This document shows positions 1-5,786 of a DNA stretch of 15,531 nt, one piece after another. This DNA comes from Elusimicrobia bacterium CG08_land_8_20_14_0_20_59_10. GTDB taxonomy: Bacteria > Elusimicrobiota > Elusimicrobia > Elusimicrobiales > UBA9959. A model generated the notes under the pieces. It had not been told where the DNA came from, made no database searches, and worked only from the letters and a program-made list of their open reading frames with translations. A program made the translations under genes and the position numbers. Numbering within the stretch: the stretch's first letter is position 1; the number at the start of each line of letters is the position of its first letter. The stretch spans positions 1 through 15,531 of the forward strand of contig PEXO01000310.1 in NCBI GenBank assembly GCA_002779045.1, written 5' to 3'.

Positions 1-59
1 ATTTCCTGCACCGGGGGCTTAGCCTCAACGTCGGCCGGTTTTGTGTTTTCTTCTGTCAT
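1..59 (-). CDS. 5' end of an unidentified protein, cut by the window edge
   Basis: Only the first 19 codons are inside the window. They read MTEENTKPADVEAKPPVQE, a hydrophilic, acidic and Pro/Ala/Lys-rich N-terminus with no signal peptide. The ATG (59-57) is well supported: a good Shine-Dalgarno AAGGAG lies at 73-68 with 8 nt spacing, and a consensus promoter lies further upstream at 341-369. Such charged low-complexity starts occur in many cytosolic proteins, for example ribosomal proteins, translation factors and chaperones, so the function cannot be named. The long structured leader in front suggests post-transcriptional control. Confidence 0.7.
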   Translation of the reverse strand, partial: MTEENTKPADVEAKPPVQE

Positions 60-334
60 ACACTCCACTCCTTGAACTGACCTCACCCGGCGGAAAGCGC
101 CCGTTTGACGACGGACTTTCCGCGCGGTTAAAAAACGGCGAACAAACCGCTCCGGGGTCGCAAGGGCCCCGGTTCGGCAGAACTTATATTTTTAGTTTCT
201 ATGATTAACCCGCAGGCGGAGGGAATCAAGGCCGCTCCGTCTATAGGGCCGCCGCCCGTATTCCGAAGAACGCGGCGGCGTAATAATAAAAACTTCTTTT
301 CAAAGAAACCGCGGCGTTGCCGCAGTTCACTACA
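60..334 (-). promoter_or_regulatory. Long structured 5' leader (about 275 nt) of the left-edge gene
   Basis: This is a stretch of more than 300 bases without a gene, between the stop of the VOC gene and the start of the left-edge gene. If transcription starts about 7 nt after the -10 box at 341-346, the untranslated leader runs from about 334 to 60. It can fold into several GC-rich hairpins. One pairs GCGGAAAG with CTTTCCGC (positions 90-97 and 116-123, 8 bp), with an inner CCGT/ACGG stem at 101-104 and 111-114, just upstream of the ribosome site. Another pairs CCGGGG with CCCCGG (152-157 and 167-172). A third, around 250-285, carries a UUCG tetraloop. A U-run follows at 131-136 when read on the minus strand. 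No known riboswitch consensus was recognised. It could be a cis-regulatory leader or an independent small RNA. Confidence 0.5.
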
Positions 335-340
335 GATTTA

Positions 341-369
341 ATTATAACAAAACATCCAAAAAGTGTCAA
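341..369 (-). promoter_or_regulatory. Consensus sigma70 promoter
   Basis: Read on the minus strand, TTGACA (369-364) is followed by a 17-bp spacer and TATAAT (346-341). Both boxes match the housekeeping consensus at 6/6 with optimal spacing. It lies just past the VOC stop codon and points at the left-edge gene. Nothing closer to that gene looks as good, so the transcript would carry a leader of about 275 nt. Confidence 0.85.
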
Positions 370-387
370 AGGAAATCTTGAACTGCC

Positions 388-765
388 CTAGAGCGGTACG
401 GCAAAAGCCAGCACATGTCCATCCGGGTCAAGGCAATATGCGGCTTTATGTCCCCAGTCCCTGGGCTGCAGGGGACTGAGTTCCCGGGCGCCCGCGGCCA
501 AAGCCCGGACATGGTATATTTCCGGCTCCGGGACGGTCAGGTACACCTCGGCCCTGGGCACCCCCCACGCGGTTTCGGGGTCGGGCAGGTCTGGAAGCAG
601 TTTTTTTATGCCTTTTTCGGGCATTAGGCCAAGAATACAGCCCTCCGAAAGCTCGAATTCGGTCATACCCGGCACATCCAGTCTCGGAGCTTTTCCCAGG
701 GTAATGGCATAGAATTCCCGGCTTTTCGTTTGGTTCCTTACATAAAAGATTAAATTGATTATCAT
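388..765 (-). CDS. VOC-superfamily (glyoxalase/bleomycin-resistance-like) protein
   Basis: The product is 125 aa, the usual length of a one-module VOC protein (about 120-130). It opens with NLIFYVRNQTKSREFY, typical of the first beta-alpha unit (strand, then helix ending in FY). It closes with CLDPDGHVLAFA, the standard DPDGx-hydrophobic last strand. VOC proteins are metal-dependent enzymes or binding proteins that act as dimers of beta-alpha-beta-beta-beta units; the substrate cannot be told from sequence. The ATG at 765 is preferred because family similarity begins there. A TTG at 795, overlapping the stop of the upstream membrane gene, would add ten residues and allow translational coupling. 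No clear Shine-Dalgarno precedes either start; the DNA upstream is AT-rich and has a TTGACG motif. It lies directly downstream of the membrane-protein gene on the same strand. Confidence 0.8.
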   Translation of the reverse strand: MIINLIFYVRNQTKSREFYAITLGKAPRLDVPGMTEFELSEGCILGLMPEKGIKKLLPDLPDPETAWGVPRAEVYLTVPEPEIYHVRALAAGARELSPLQPRDWGHKAAYCLDPDGHVLAFAVPL

Positions 766-791
766 ATAAATATCTATATTATATAGTAGCG

Positions 792-1247
792 TCAACTTAA
801 CACCCTGGATCTTTTCAACCGATATGAGTAATAACAGGCTACCAAATTTAAAGCCCAGCCCCCGATTATCCCCGCTATGCCCGACCTCCCTATAGCCGCC
901 AACAATCCCTGTGTCGCCGCGTTCAATGCGGTCGAAAACACTGAAACAACCAGTGAAAAGCAGAAAAAGTACAGGGCGGACTTGCGCAGCCTGACCAGTG
1001 CCACGGCACCCGCAAGATTAGCGCACAATATCAGCGCGCTGGAGACATAATCGAACATGTCCAGCGTGGCCACATAATCCAGCTGGAGCCTGCTCAGAGC
1101 CACTTTCCCGCCCAACAAGATCGCATAGGCGAGAATGAGCCAGGCTCCGCCGGCGAAATATATCACGGCTATCGCCCATCTCCAGAACCCGCCGCCCGCC
1201 GGCTTTTTTCCGGCCTTCTCCGGTTTAGTCATAGCTTCAACGTCCAT
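792..1247 (-). CDS. Small four-helix integral membrane protein, function unknown
   Basis: The product is 151 aa. A short lysine-rich cytoplasmic N-terminus (residues 1-18) is followed by four likely membrane helices at about 22-47, 64-87, 90-115 and 122-141, and the protein ends in a basic tail (RLKRSR). This is an inner-membrane topology without a cleavable signal peptide. No family was recognised. The ATG at 1247 has no Shine-Dalgarno. Instead a TTGACA box and TATA-rich -10 sequence end 4-7 nt before the ATG, so the mRNA is probably leaderless. The stop touches the possible TTG start of the VOC gene, so the two may be cotranscribed. Confidence 0.7.
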   Translation of the reverse strand: MDVEAMTKPEKAGKKPAGGGFWRWAIAVIYFAGGAWLILAYAILLGGKVALSRLQLDYVATLDMFDYVSSALILCANLAGAVALVRLRKSALYFFCFSLVVSVFSTALNAATQGLLAAIGRSGIAGIIGGWALNLVACYYSYRLKRSRVLS

Positions 1248-1251
1248 GGAT

Positions 1252-1281
1252 AATATATTAGACTGCGGCGCCGGTTGTCAA
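1252..1281 (-). promoter_or_regulatory. Promoter giving a probably leaderless mRNA for the membrane protein
   Basis: On the minus strand TTGACA lies at 1281-1276. A -10 candidate TATATT lies at 1257-1252 (18-bp spacer), or TAATAT at 1260-1255 (15-bp spacer). The ATG starts at 1247, so the expected start of transcription falls on or next to the start codon. Confidence 0.6.
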
Positions 1282-1295
1282 ATATCCGGGAATTC

Positions 1296-1392
1296 CGCCG
1301 GCTGCCTTGTCGCCGGCGTGCGGTGGAGCCGGAGAGCCGTCCGGGGAAGCACCCCGGACGGCCCGATTAAACGTCTCCCGGCATACTGCCGG
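1296..1392. other. Run of three GC-rich hairpins between divergent transcripts
   Basis: Three perfect stem-loops follow one another. CGCCGGC/GCCGGCG sits at 1296-1302 and 1312-1318 (7 bp). GCCGTCCGGGG/CCCCGGACGGC sits at 1336-1346 and 1352-1362 (11 bp, loop AAGCA). CCGGC/GCCGG sits at 1378-1382 and 1388-1392 (5 bp). They lie between the membrane-protein promoter (minus) and the tRNA promoter (plus). No U-tract follows on either strand, so they are not simple terminators. Confidence 0.45.
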
Positions 1393-1414
1393 AACCGCCG
1401 CCTCTCTCTCTTCC

Positions 1415-1444
1415 TTGTGAACCCCGTCGAAACATTGCTAAAAT
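1415..1444 (+). promoter_or_regulatory. Probable promoter of the tRNA-Arg gene
   Basis: TTGTGA (1415-1420), an 18-bp spacer and TAAAAT (1439-1444) make a reasonable sigma70 promoter. The predicted start is near 1452, leaving about 23 nt of 5' leader to be removed by RNase P. Confidence 0.5.
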
Positions 1445-1474
1445 GAAAAGAGCGTCGTTCATCTGTCGGTAAAT

Positions 1475-1549
1475 GCGCCCATATCTCAACGGATAGAGTC
1501 CCAGCCTGCGAAGCTGGTTATCCAGGTTCGATTCCTGGTGGGCGCACCA
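1475..1549 (+). tRNA. tRNA-Arg with anticodon GCG
   Basis: A full cloverleaf can be drawn. The 7-bp acceptor stem is GCGCCCA/TGGGCGC, the D arm has GG in its loop, and the anticodon stem CCAGC/GCTGG carries the loop CTGCGAA. A 4-nt variable region follows, then T stem CCAGG/CCTGG with TTCGATT, discriminator A and encoded CCA. The anticodon GCG reads CGC and CGU. A20, C35 and an A discriminator agree with known bacterial arginine identity elements. Oddities are the anticodon itself, since bacteria nearly always use tRNA-Arg(ACG) with inosine 34, a U-U mismatch at pair 10-25, and the short variable loop. CGC is a common Arg codon in the neighbouring genes. Confidence 0.93.
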
Positions 1550-1564
1550 AAGTTCCTTCCACCT

Positions 1565-1753
1565 ATGCCTGAAAATAAAAAAGAAAAGAAACCGGGAACC
1601 AAAACCGGCCGCTACGTCTATGACAAGACGCTCGGCAAGGTCGTAAAGATTTCGGACAAGATCCCCGGGCTGAAGAAAGCCGGCAACGGCGGCGGCGCCT
1701 GCCCGATGAACCCGGGCGGGCACAAATGCAACGGCTGCTGCGGCCACGGATAG
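1565..1753 (+). CDS. Small basic protein with Cys/His-rich C-terminal tail, unknown function
   Basis: The product is 62 aa. A lysine-rich start (MPENKKEKKPGTKTG) leads to a compact core, RYVYDKTLGKVVKISDKIPG, and the tail CPMNPGGHKCNGCCGHG holds four cysteines and two histidines. The tail looks like a metal-binding module, probably Zn or Cu, but this is inference. The ATG 15 nt after the tRNA 3' end was chosen; an in-frame GTG at 1538 would lie inside the tRNA and is unlikely. No Shine-Dalgarno is visible, so it may be cotranscribed with the tRNA and inefficiently translated. Codons favour G/C in third position, as in neighbouring genes, which supports a real gene. No named family was recognised. 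Confidence 0.6.
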   Translation: MPENKKEKKPGTKTGRYVYDKTLGKVVKISDKIPGLKKAGNGGGACPMNPGGHKCNGCCGHG

Positions 1754-1858
1754 CCGGCGGCCGCGGGTTAATAAAATATTTTTCAGAGCTTCGGAGATAG
1801 CTCCGGCCCCTGCCGTCCCGCACCAGGACCAGTTGGAGAGCGTGCCCCGGAGGAAGAT

Positions 1859-2143
1859 ATGTTCAAGGTCAACGAATATTTCGGCGGCAAGGTAAGCTCC
1901 ATAGCTTTTGGATCGGCCTCCTGCCCCGCAACTGTGGGCGTCATGGCCCCTGGCGAATACGAGTTCGGCACCGCCAAGAAGGAGCGCATGACCGTGGTGG
2001 ACGACAAGCTCACAGCAAAGCTTCCCGGTGATACGGCCTGGAAAGACTACGGCCCCGGAGACACCTTCACCTTGGCCCCGGATAAGAAATTTCAAATGAA
2101 AGTCGGGCGGGACACCGCCTATCTCTGCCTCTACACGGACTGA
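1859..2143 (+). CDS. ppnP: Pyrimidine/purine nucleoside phosphorylase PpnP (DUF1255)
   Basis: The product is 94 aa, the exact family length, and aligns throughout from memory with E. coli PpnP (YaiE). It shares an N-terminal [11 protein letters not shown], central [13 protein letters not shown], then MTVV and the C-terminal TAYLCLY. The family is a small cupin-fold enzyme that splits several purine and pyrimidine nucleosides with phosphate, giving the free base and ribose-1-phosphate. A Shine-Dalgarno GGAGGA precedes the ATG by about 5 nt. The stop is 10 nt before udk, so the two nucleoside-salvage genes form an operon. A small CGGAG/CTCCG hairpin sits upstream at 1792-1805, after an AT-rich stretch at 1770-1783 that may hold the promoter. 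Confidence 0.93.
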   Translation: MFKVNEYFGGKVSSIAFGSASCPATVGVMAPGEYEFGTAKKERMTVVDDKLTAKLPGDTAWKDYGPGDTFTLAPDKKFQMKVGRDTAYLCLYTD

Positions 2144-2153
2144 GAACTTCATC

Positions 2154-2795
2154 ATGACGACCAACAAAATAAGCAGGTTCCTTCTGGGAATAGCCGGCGG
2201 TTCAGGTTCGGGCAAAACCACACTGGCGACAAAGCTGATAGAGGAATGCGGCAAGACAGGCATTTCCGGCCGGATAGTATCGCTGGACAACTACTACAGG
2301 CCGCTGGACCACCTGAAGTTCGAAGAGCGCAAAGCCTACAATTTCGACCACCCGAACGCCATAGACTCCGTACTGGCTTTCAGGCATATACAGGCCCTCC
2401 GCAACGGTAAAGCGATAAAACAGCCGATATACAATTTCAAGGAACATACCCGCGCCCCCGAAACCACCCCCTGCGCGCCGACCAAACTTATTATAGTCGA
2501 GGGGCTCTACACGCTGTATTTCCCGAAATTCCTCTCCATCTGCGATTACAAGATCTTCGTTTCCACGGGCATGGTGACCGCCATGCTGCGCCGCGTGCAG
2601 CGTGATATAAGCGAAAGAGGCCGCACCATTGAGGATACCAAGCACCAGATCCTCTCCACGGTGATGCCGATGTACGAAACCTATGTGAAGCCCACGCAGC
2701 GCAATGCGCACTTTTCGATAAACTGGGAAGGCGAAGAGATCCCGGGAAAAGCCACCGAAGGCCTGGTGCGCATGCTGCGCGACCACTTCCGCTGA
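2154..2795 (+). CDS. udk: Uridine/cytidine kinase
   Basis: The product is 213 aa, the usual Udk length (about 205-215). The Walker A motif GGSGSGKTT is at residues 15-23, SLDNYY at 43-48 and NFDHPNAID at 63-71. PIYNFKEHTR at 91-100 binds the nucleoside, VEGLY is at 115-119 and the arginine-rich lid QRDISERGRT is at 149-158. It phosphorylates uridine and cytidine to UMP and CMP with ATP or GTP, in the cytosol. It follows ppnP by 10 nt with only a weak ribosome site (GAGA), consistent with coupled expression. PpnP degrades nucleosides while Udk captures them, so the pair sets the direction of nucleoside salvage. After the stop, CCCGGGC/GCCCGGG arms (2797-2803 and 2815-2821) could fold, but there is no U-tract. 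Confidence 0.93.
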   Translation: MTTNKISRFLLGIAGGSGSGKTTLATKLIEECGKTGISGRIVSLDNYYRPLDHLKFEERKAYNFDHPNAIDSVLAFRHIQALRNGKAIKQPIYNFKEHTRAPETTPCAPTKLIIVEGLYTLYFPKFLSICDYKIFVSTGMVTAMLRRVQRDISERGRTIEDTKHQILSTVMPMYETYVKPTQRNAHFSINWEGEEIPGKATEGLVRMLRDHFR

Positions 2796-2856
2796 ACCCG
2801 GGCGAAGCGCCGCGGCCCGGGCGGCCCGGGCACCCCCGTGAGAAACGGATTTATTG

Positions 2857-2862
2857 TATAAT
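2857..2862 (+). promoter_or_regulatory. -10 box of the pantothenate/CoA operon promoter
   Basis: A perfect TATAAT in an AT-rich island inside GC-rich DNA lies 40 nt before the ATG of the first operon gene. No TTGACA-like box is found 16-18 bp upstream, so the promoter may be weak or need an activator. The leader of about 34 nt holds AAAGGA at 2884-2889, rather far (13 nt) from the ATG. Confidence 0.5.
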
Positions 2863-2902
2863 TAGCGTACGGACTTGATCCCGAAAGGACAGGTACCGGG
2901 TT

Positions 2903-3592
2903 ATGAAACGATCTTACGGCATAGCCGGCAACGGCCGGGCATCCACACACCTTCAGGCCTATTTCAGGCTCCTTAAAGTTCCATATATTCTTTGGCACAG
3001 GGGCTCCGGGCTCCGCCCCGAAGCGGTCCTTGGCTGCTGCTCCACCGTATTCATTCTTATAAAGGACGGCGCTATCGGGCCGTTCATCTCTTCCAACACT
3101 TTTCTGAAAGGCAGGACCCTTATACATTTTTCCGGCAGCCTCGACATAAAAGACGCTTTTTCCATGCATCCCTTCATACCGCTTTGCGCCAGGCCGCTGT
3201 CCCTGGCGGAGTACCGTCGTATCCCGTTCGCGCTGGACCGCGGCGTCCCGCTTAAGACGCTTGTGCCGGAATTCGTCAACCCGGTCCTCAGAATAAAAAA
3301 AAGCAAGCAAAAACTCTACCACGCCCTGTGCGTACTGGGCGCGAACCTGCCGGTCATCCTGTGGCAAAAGACCCTGAAGGACCTGAACGGGAAATTCGGC
3401 GTACCGCGCGCCTTGGTGGAGCGCTATTTCCAAGCGGCACTGGATAACTTCAAGAACAGTCCCGCCGGTTCGCTGAGCGGACCTTTTTCCCGCGGCGACG
3501 CGCGCACCATCGCCGCGGACCTCGGGGCGCTTTCCGGCGACCCCTTCAGGGAAGTCTACGCCGTCTTTTCACGGCTGGAGAACCGCAAATGA
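2903..3592 (+). CDS. Rossmann-like/DUF2520 protein, candidate ketopantoate reductase of the operon
   Basis: The product is 229 aa, shorter than the usual 280-300 of DUF2520 proteins. The N-terminal Rossmann part has GIAGNGRASTHL at residues 6-17 (nucleotide-binding glycine loop), then VFILIKDGAIGPFI (about 49-62), HFSGSLDI and SMHP. These are the conserved landmarks of this NADP-dependent-dehydrogenase-like family. The rest (about 125-229) is the helical DUF2520 domain related to 6-phosphogluconate-dehydrogenase-type C-termini. Members often precede panB-panC-panD in other bacteria. No PanE is present in the operon, so reduction of ketopantoate to pantoate is the likely role, by context. The stop overlaps the panB ATG (ATGA). 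IlvC elsewhere in the genome could supply the same activity. Confidence 0.75.
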   Translation: MKRSYGIAGNGRASTHLQAYFRLLKVPYILWHRGSGLRPEAVLGCCSTVFILIKDGAIGPFISSNTFLKGRTLIHFSGSLDIKDAFSMHPFIPLCARPLSLAEYRRIPFALDRGVPLKTLVPEFVNPVLRIKKSKQKLYHALCVLGANLPVILWQKTLKDLNGKFGVPRALVERYFQAALDNFKNSPAGSLSGPFSRGDARTIAADLGALSGDPFREVYAVFSRLENRK

Positions 3593-4398
3593 AAATAACG
3601 GATTTTTATAATTACAAAAAACCCGGCCGCAAGATCTCGATGATCACGGCCTACGACTACACCCTGGCCGCGCTAGCCGCGGAGTCGGCGGTCGACTGCA
3701 TTCTGGTCGGGGACAGCCTGGCCATGGTCATGCACGGCCACTGCTCCACCATTGCGGCTACGGTGGACATGATGGCCCTGCACACTGCGGCCGTCTCCAG
3801 GGCGGTGAAACACAAACTGGTAGTGGCCGACCTCCCTTTCCTCTCCATGCGCAAGGGGCTCGGCCCCGCCATGGAGGCCGTTGAAAAACTGGCCCGGGCC
3901 GGGGCGCGGGCGGTAAAAGCAGAAGGCCTGGACGGGCACGGTGAAATAATCTCCCATATAATAGGCTCGGATATGCCGGTGATGGGACATCTCGGGCTCA
4001 CTCCCCAATCCGTCAACAAATTCGGCGGTTATAAGGCGCAGGGCGGGGACCCGGCCTCGGCGCAGCACCTGACCGACCAGGCACTGGAGCTGGAGCGGCT
4101 GGGCTGCTTCGCGCTGGTGCTGGAATGCGTACCGGAAATGCTGGCCGAGCGGATAACCGGCCTGCTGAAGATACCGGTGATAGGCATCGGCGCGGGGTCC
4201 TTCACTGACGGCCAGGTGCTGGTGCTGCAGGATATGCTGGGCCTGTACGGCGCGCCCCCCCCCTTCGTAAAAAAATACATGGACGGCCGCCGGCTGGTGG
4301 TGGAAGCGCTTAACAATTTCGACAGCGAGGTAAAGAACCAGGTTTTACCCGAACGCGGACCCCGCGTTGTTTCCGGAGCCGCGGCGCAGGGTGAGTGA
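3589..4398 (+). CDS. panB: 3-methyl-2-oxobutanoate hydroxymethyltransferase
   Basis: The product is 269 aa, a normal PanB length. It transfers a hydroxymethyl group from 5,10-methylene-THF to ketoisovalerate to give ketopantoate, the first step of pantoate synthesis. The TIM-barrel landmarks are all present. MITAYDY begins the barrel, Mg ligands sit in VGDSLAMVMHG (D42), VADLPF (D81) and AEG (E112), and the catalytic Glu lies in VLECVP (E179). MGHLGLTPQ (132-140) and IGIGAG (198-203) follow. The ATG overlaps the preceding stop by 4 nt, which indicates translational coupling. All key residues are intact. Confidence 0.96.
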   Translation: MKITDFYNYKKPGRKISMITAYDYTLAALAAESAVDCILVGDSLAMVMHGHCSTIAATVDMMALHTAAVSRAVKHKLVVADLPFLSMRKGLGPAMEAVEKLARAGARAVKAEGLDGHGEIISHIIGSDMPVMGHLGLTPQSVNKFGGYKAQGGDPASAQHLTDQALELERLGCFALVLECVPEMLAERITGLLKIPVIGIGAGSFTDGQVLVLQDMLGLYGAPPPFVKKYMDGRRLVVEALNNFDSEVKNQVLPERGPRVVSGAAAQGE

Positions 4399-4405
4399 AA
4401 AGAAC

Positions 4406-5179
4406 ATGGAAATAGTGAGAGGAACGGCTAACTGGACGAAGCTCAGGGCCGGCCCGCGCTTCGCCGGCAAGACCATCGGCTTCGTGCCCACCATGGGCGC
4501 CCTGCATGCGGGGCACCTCTCGCTGCTGAAGCGCGCCAGGCGCGGGAACGAGCTGACCGTGGCCAGCATTTTCGTCAACCCCGCGCAGTTCAACGACCCG
4601 CGCGACCTGCGGCGCTATCCGCGCACGCTGGCCGGGGATATAAAGGAACTGGAGAGGGAAAACACTGATTTCCTGCTGCTGCCCGAAGCGCGGGAGCTGT
4701 ACCCGGACGGCTACAGGTTCCGGCTTATCGAAACCGCCGAAAGCAAGGCGCTGTGCGGCGCGCACAGGCCGGGCCACTTCGCGGGCGTTCTGACCGTGGT
4801 GCTGAAACTGCTTAACCTGGTCCGCGCCGACAGGGCCTATTTCGGCGAGAAGGATTACCAGCAGCTGCGCCTTATCCGGGGGATGGCGGAGACTTTCTTC
4901 ATCGGCACAAAAATAGTTCCCTGCCCGACGCTGAGGGAACCTGACGGCCTGGCTATGAGCTCGCGCAATCTGCTGCTGGGGCCGGAGGAGCGGGAACTGG
5001 CCCCGGCCCTGTACAGGGCGCTGCGCTCCCGGGCCCGGCCGGCTGAAATAAAAAAGCGGCTGACCGCGCTCGGCTTCGCCCCGGAATATGTTGAGGAACG
5101 CTGGGGCCGCAGGTTCGCGGCGGCCAGACTAGGAAAAGTGAGACTTATAGACAATGTCAAACTTGCGTTTGTGCCGTAA
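4406..5179 (+). CDS. panC: Pantothenate synthetase (pantoate-beta-alanine ligase)
   Basis: The product is 257 aa, slightly shorter than the common 275-285; the C-terminal domain is trimmed. It joins pantoate to beta-alanine with ATP through a pantoyl-adenylate. Nucleotidyltransferase signatures are present: FVPTMGALHAGH with HxGH at 34-37, VNPAQF (58-62), RPGHFAGVLT (121-130), FGEKDYQQ (146-153) and the KMSKS-like MSSRN (184-188). The protein ends in the conserved RLIDN and then VKLAFVP. The ATG at 4406 fits family starts; a GTG at 4391 would overlap panB. The last six codons and the stop lie inside the 45-bp repeat, so the repeat supplies the C-terminus. The coaC ATG lies 26 nt inside this gene. 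Confidence 0.95.
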   Translation: MEIVRGTANWTKLRAGPRFAGKTIGFVPTMGALHAGHLSLLKRARRGNELTVASIFVNPAQFNDPRDLRRYPRTLAGDIKELERENTDFLLLPEARELYPDGYRFRLIETAESKALCGAHRPGHFAGVLTVVLKLLNLVRADRAYFGEKDYQQLRLIRGMAETFFIGTKIVPCPTLREPDGLAMSSRNLLLGPEERELAPALYRALRSRARPAEIKKRLTALGFAPEYVEERWGRRFAAARLGKVRLIDNVKLAFVP

Positions 5180-5786
5180 CGAACACGGTGTGCCCGGACG
5201 GCCAAACTTGCGTTTGTGCCGTAACGAACACGGTGTGCCCGGACGGCCAAGAGCTAAAAATAATATCCTGTTCCAGCTTACCGGCTCCATAGCCTGCTAC
5301 AAAGCCTGCAATGTCATTTCAAGACTGGTGCAGGAAGGCTGCGAGGTCAAGACCGTAGTATCGGCGAACGCCCTGAAGTTCATCGGCAAGTCCACGCTGG
5401 AAGGGCTCTCCCATAACGCCGTATACACGGATACCTTCGAGGACAGGTCGGCGCTGGAGCATATAGCCCTTACCAAGTGGCTGGACCTGGCTATAATCTG
5501 CCCCGCCACCGCCAACATCATCAACAAGCTGGCGGCGGGGATAGGCGACGACTATATCTCAACCGTCTTCCTGGCTTTCGACTTCGCCAAGCCCTACCTG
5601 GTAGCCCCGGCCATGAACCGGAACATGTGGGCGCACCCGGCCACGAAGCGTTCGACAGGAATACTGCGAGGCTGGGGCGTAAAGATGCTGGGCGCCGGCA
5701 CCGGTTACCAGGCCTGCGGCGACAAAGGCGCGGGCAGGCTGCTGGAGCCGGAAGCCATCTATAAGGAGATAAGGAAAAACTTATGA
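5154..5786 (+). CDS. coaC: Phosphopantothenoylcysteine decarboxylase (stand-alone CoaC)
   Basis: The product is 210 aa if read from ATG 5154. The enzyme proper begins at about residue 38 (ILFQLTGSIACYK), so residues 3-32 are repeat-encoded. It is an HFCD-family flavoprotein that decarboxylates 4'-phosphopantothenoylcysteine. Catalytic His103 lies in EHIAL, followed by CPATANIINKLAAGIGDDY, the PAMN motif (152-155) with Asn155, and substrate-flap Cys188 in ACGDKGAGR. There is no ATG between 5154 and the catalytic domain. Alternatives are GTG 5235 or TTG codons inside the repeat, none with a good ribosome site. The usual bacterial form is a CoaBC fusion; here CoaB is a separate gene overlapping by 4 nt (ATGA). 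Confidence 0.93.
   Translation: MSNLRLCRNEHGVPGRPNLRLCRNEHGVPGRPRAKNNILFQLTGSIACYKACNVISRLVQEGCEVKTVVSANALKFIGKSTLEGLSHNAVYTDTFEDRSALEHIALTKWLDLAIICPATANIINKLAAGIGDDYISTVFLAFDFAKPYLVAPAMNRNMWAHPATKRSTGILRGWGVKMLGAGTGYQACGDKGAGRLLEPEAIYKEIRKNL
5158..5250 (+). repeat. Perfect 45-bp tandem duplication across the panC/coaC junction
   Basis: Unit 1 is 5158-5202 and unit 2 is 5203-5247, identical at every base; the first 3 nt of a third copy follow (5248-5250). Unit 1 carries the end and stop codon of panC. In the coaC frame each unit encodes NLRLCRNEHGVPGRP, so 45 bp adds 15 residues without breaking the frame. At the unit junction ACGGC/GCCGT (5198-5202, 5218-5222) and AAAC/GTTT (5204-5207, 5212-5215) form a two-part hairpin with loop TTGC. 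Each unit also has GTTTGT pairing with ACGAAC around a 6-nt loop. There are no spacers, so it is not CRISPR. Confidence 0.97.

Noticed and set aside
1353..1363. An 11-base stretch (CCCGGACGGCC) shared between the 11-bp hairpin and the 45-bp repeat
   Set aside because: In 15 kb of GC-rich DNA shared 11-mers are expected by chance; nothing else of the repeat is present there.
1367..2290. A 307-residue minus-strand open frame
   Set aside because: It runs antisense through the tRNA (its WCAHQESNLDNQLRRLGLYP stretch is the well-known translated-antisense-tRNA artefact), the small Cys-tail gene and ppnP.
2797..2821. Terminator after udk
   Set aside because: The stem CCCGGGC/GCCCGGG has no following T-tract and the loop is itself GC-rich; not convincing.
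5158..5250. CRISPR array
   Set aside because: The two 45-bp units are directly adjacent with no spacer, and no cas genes are present.
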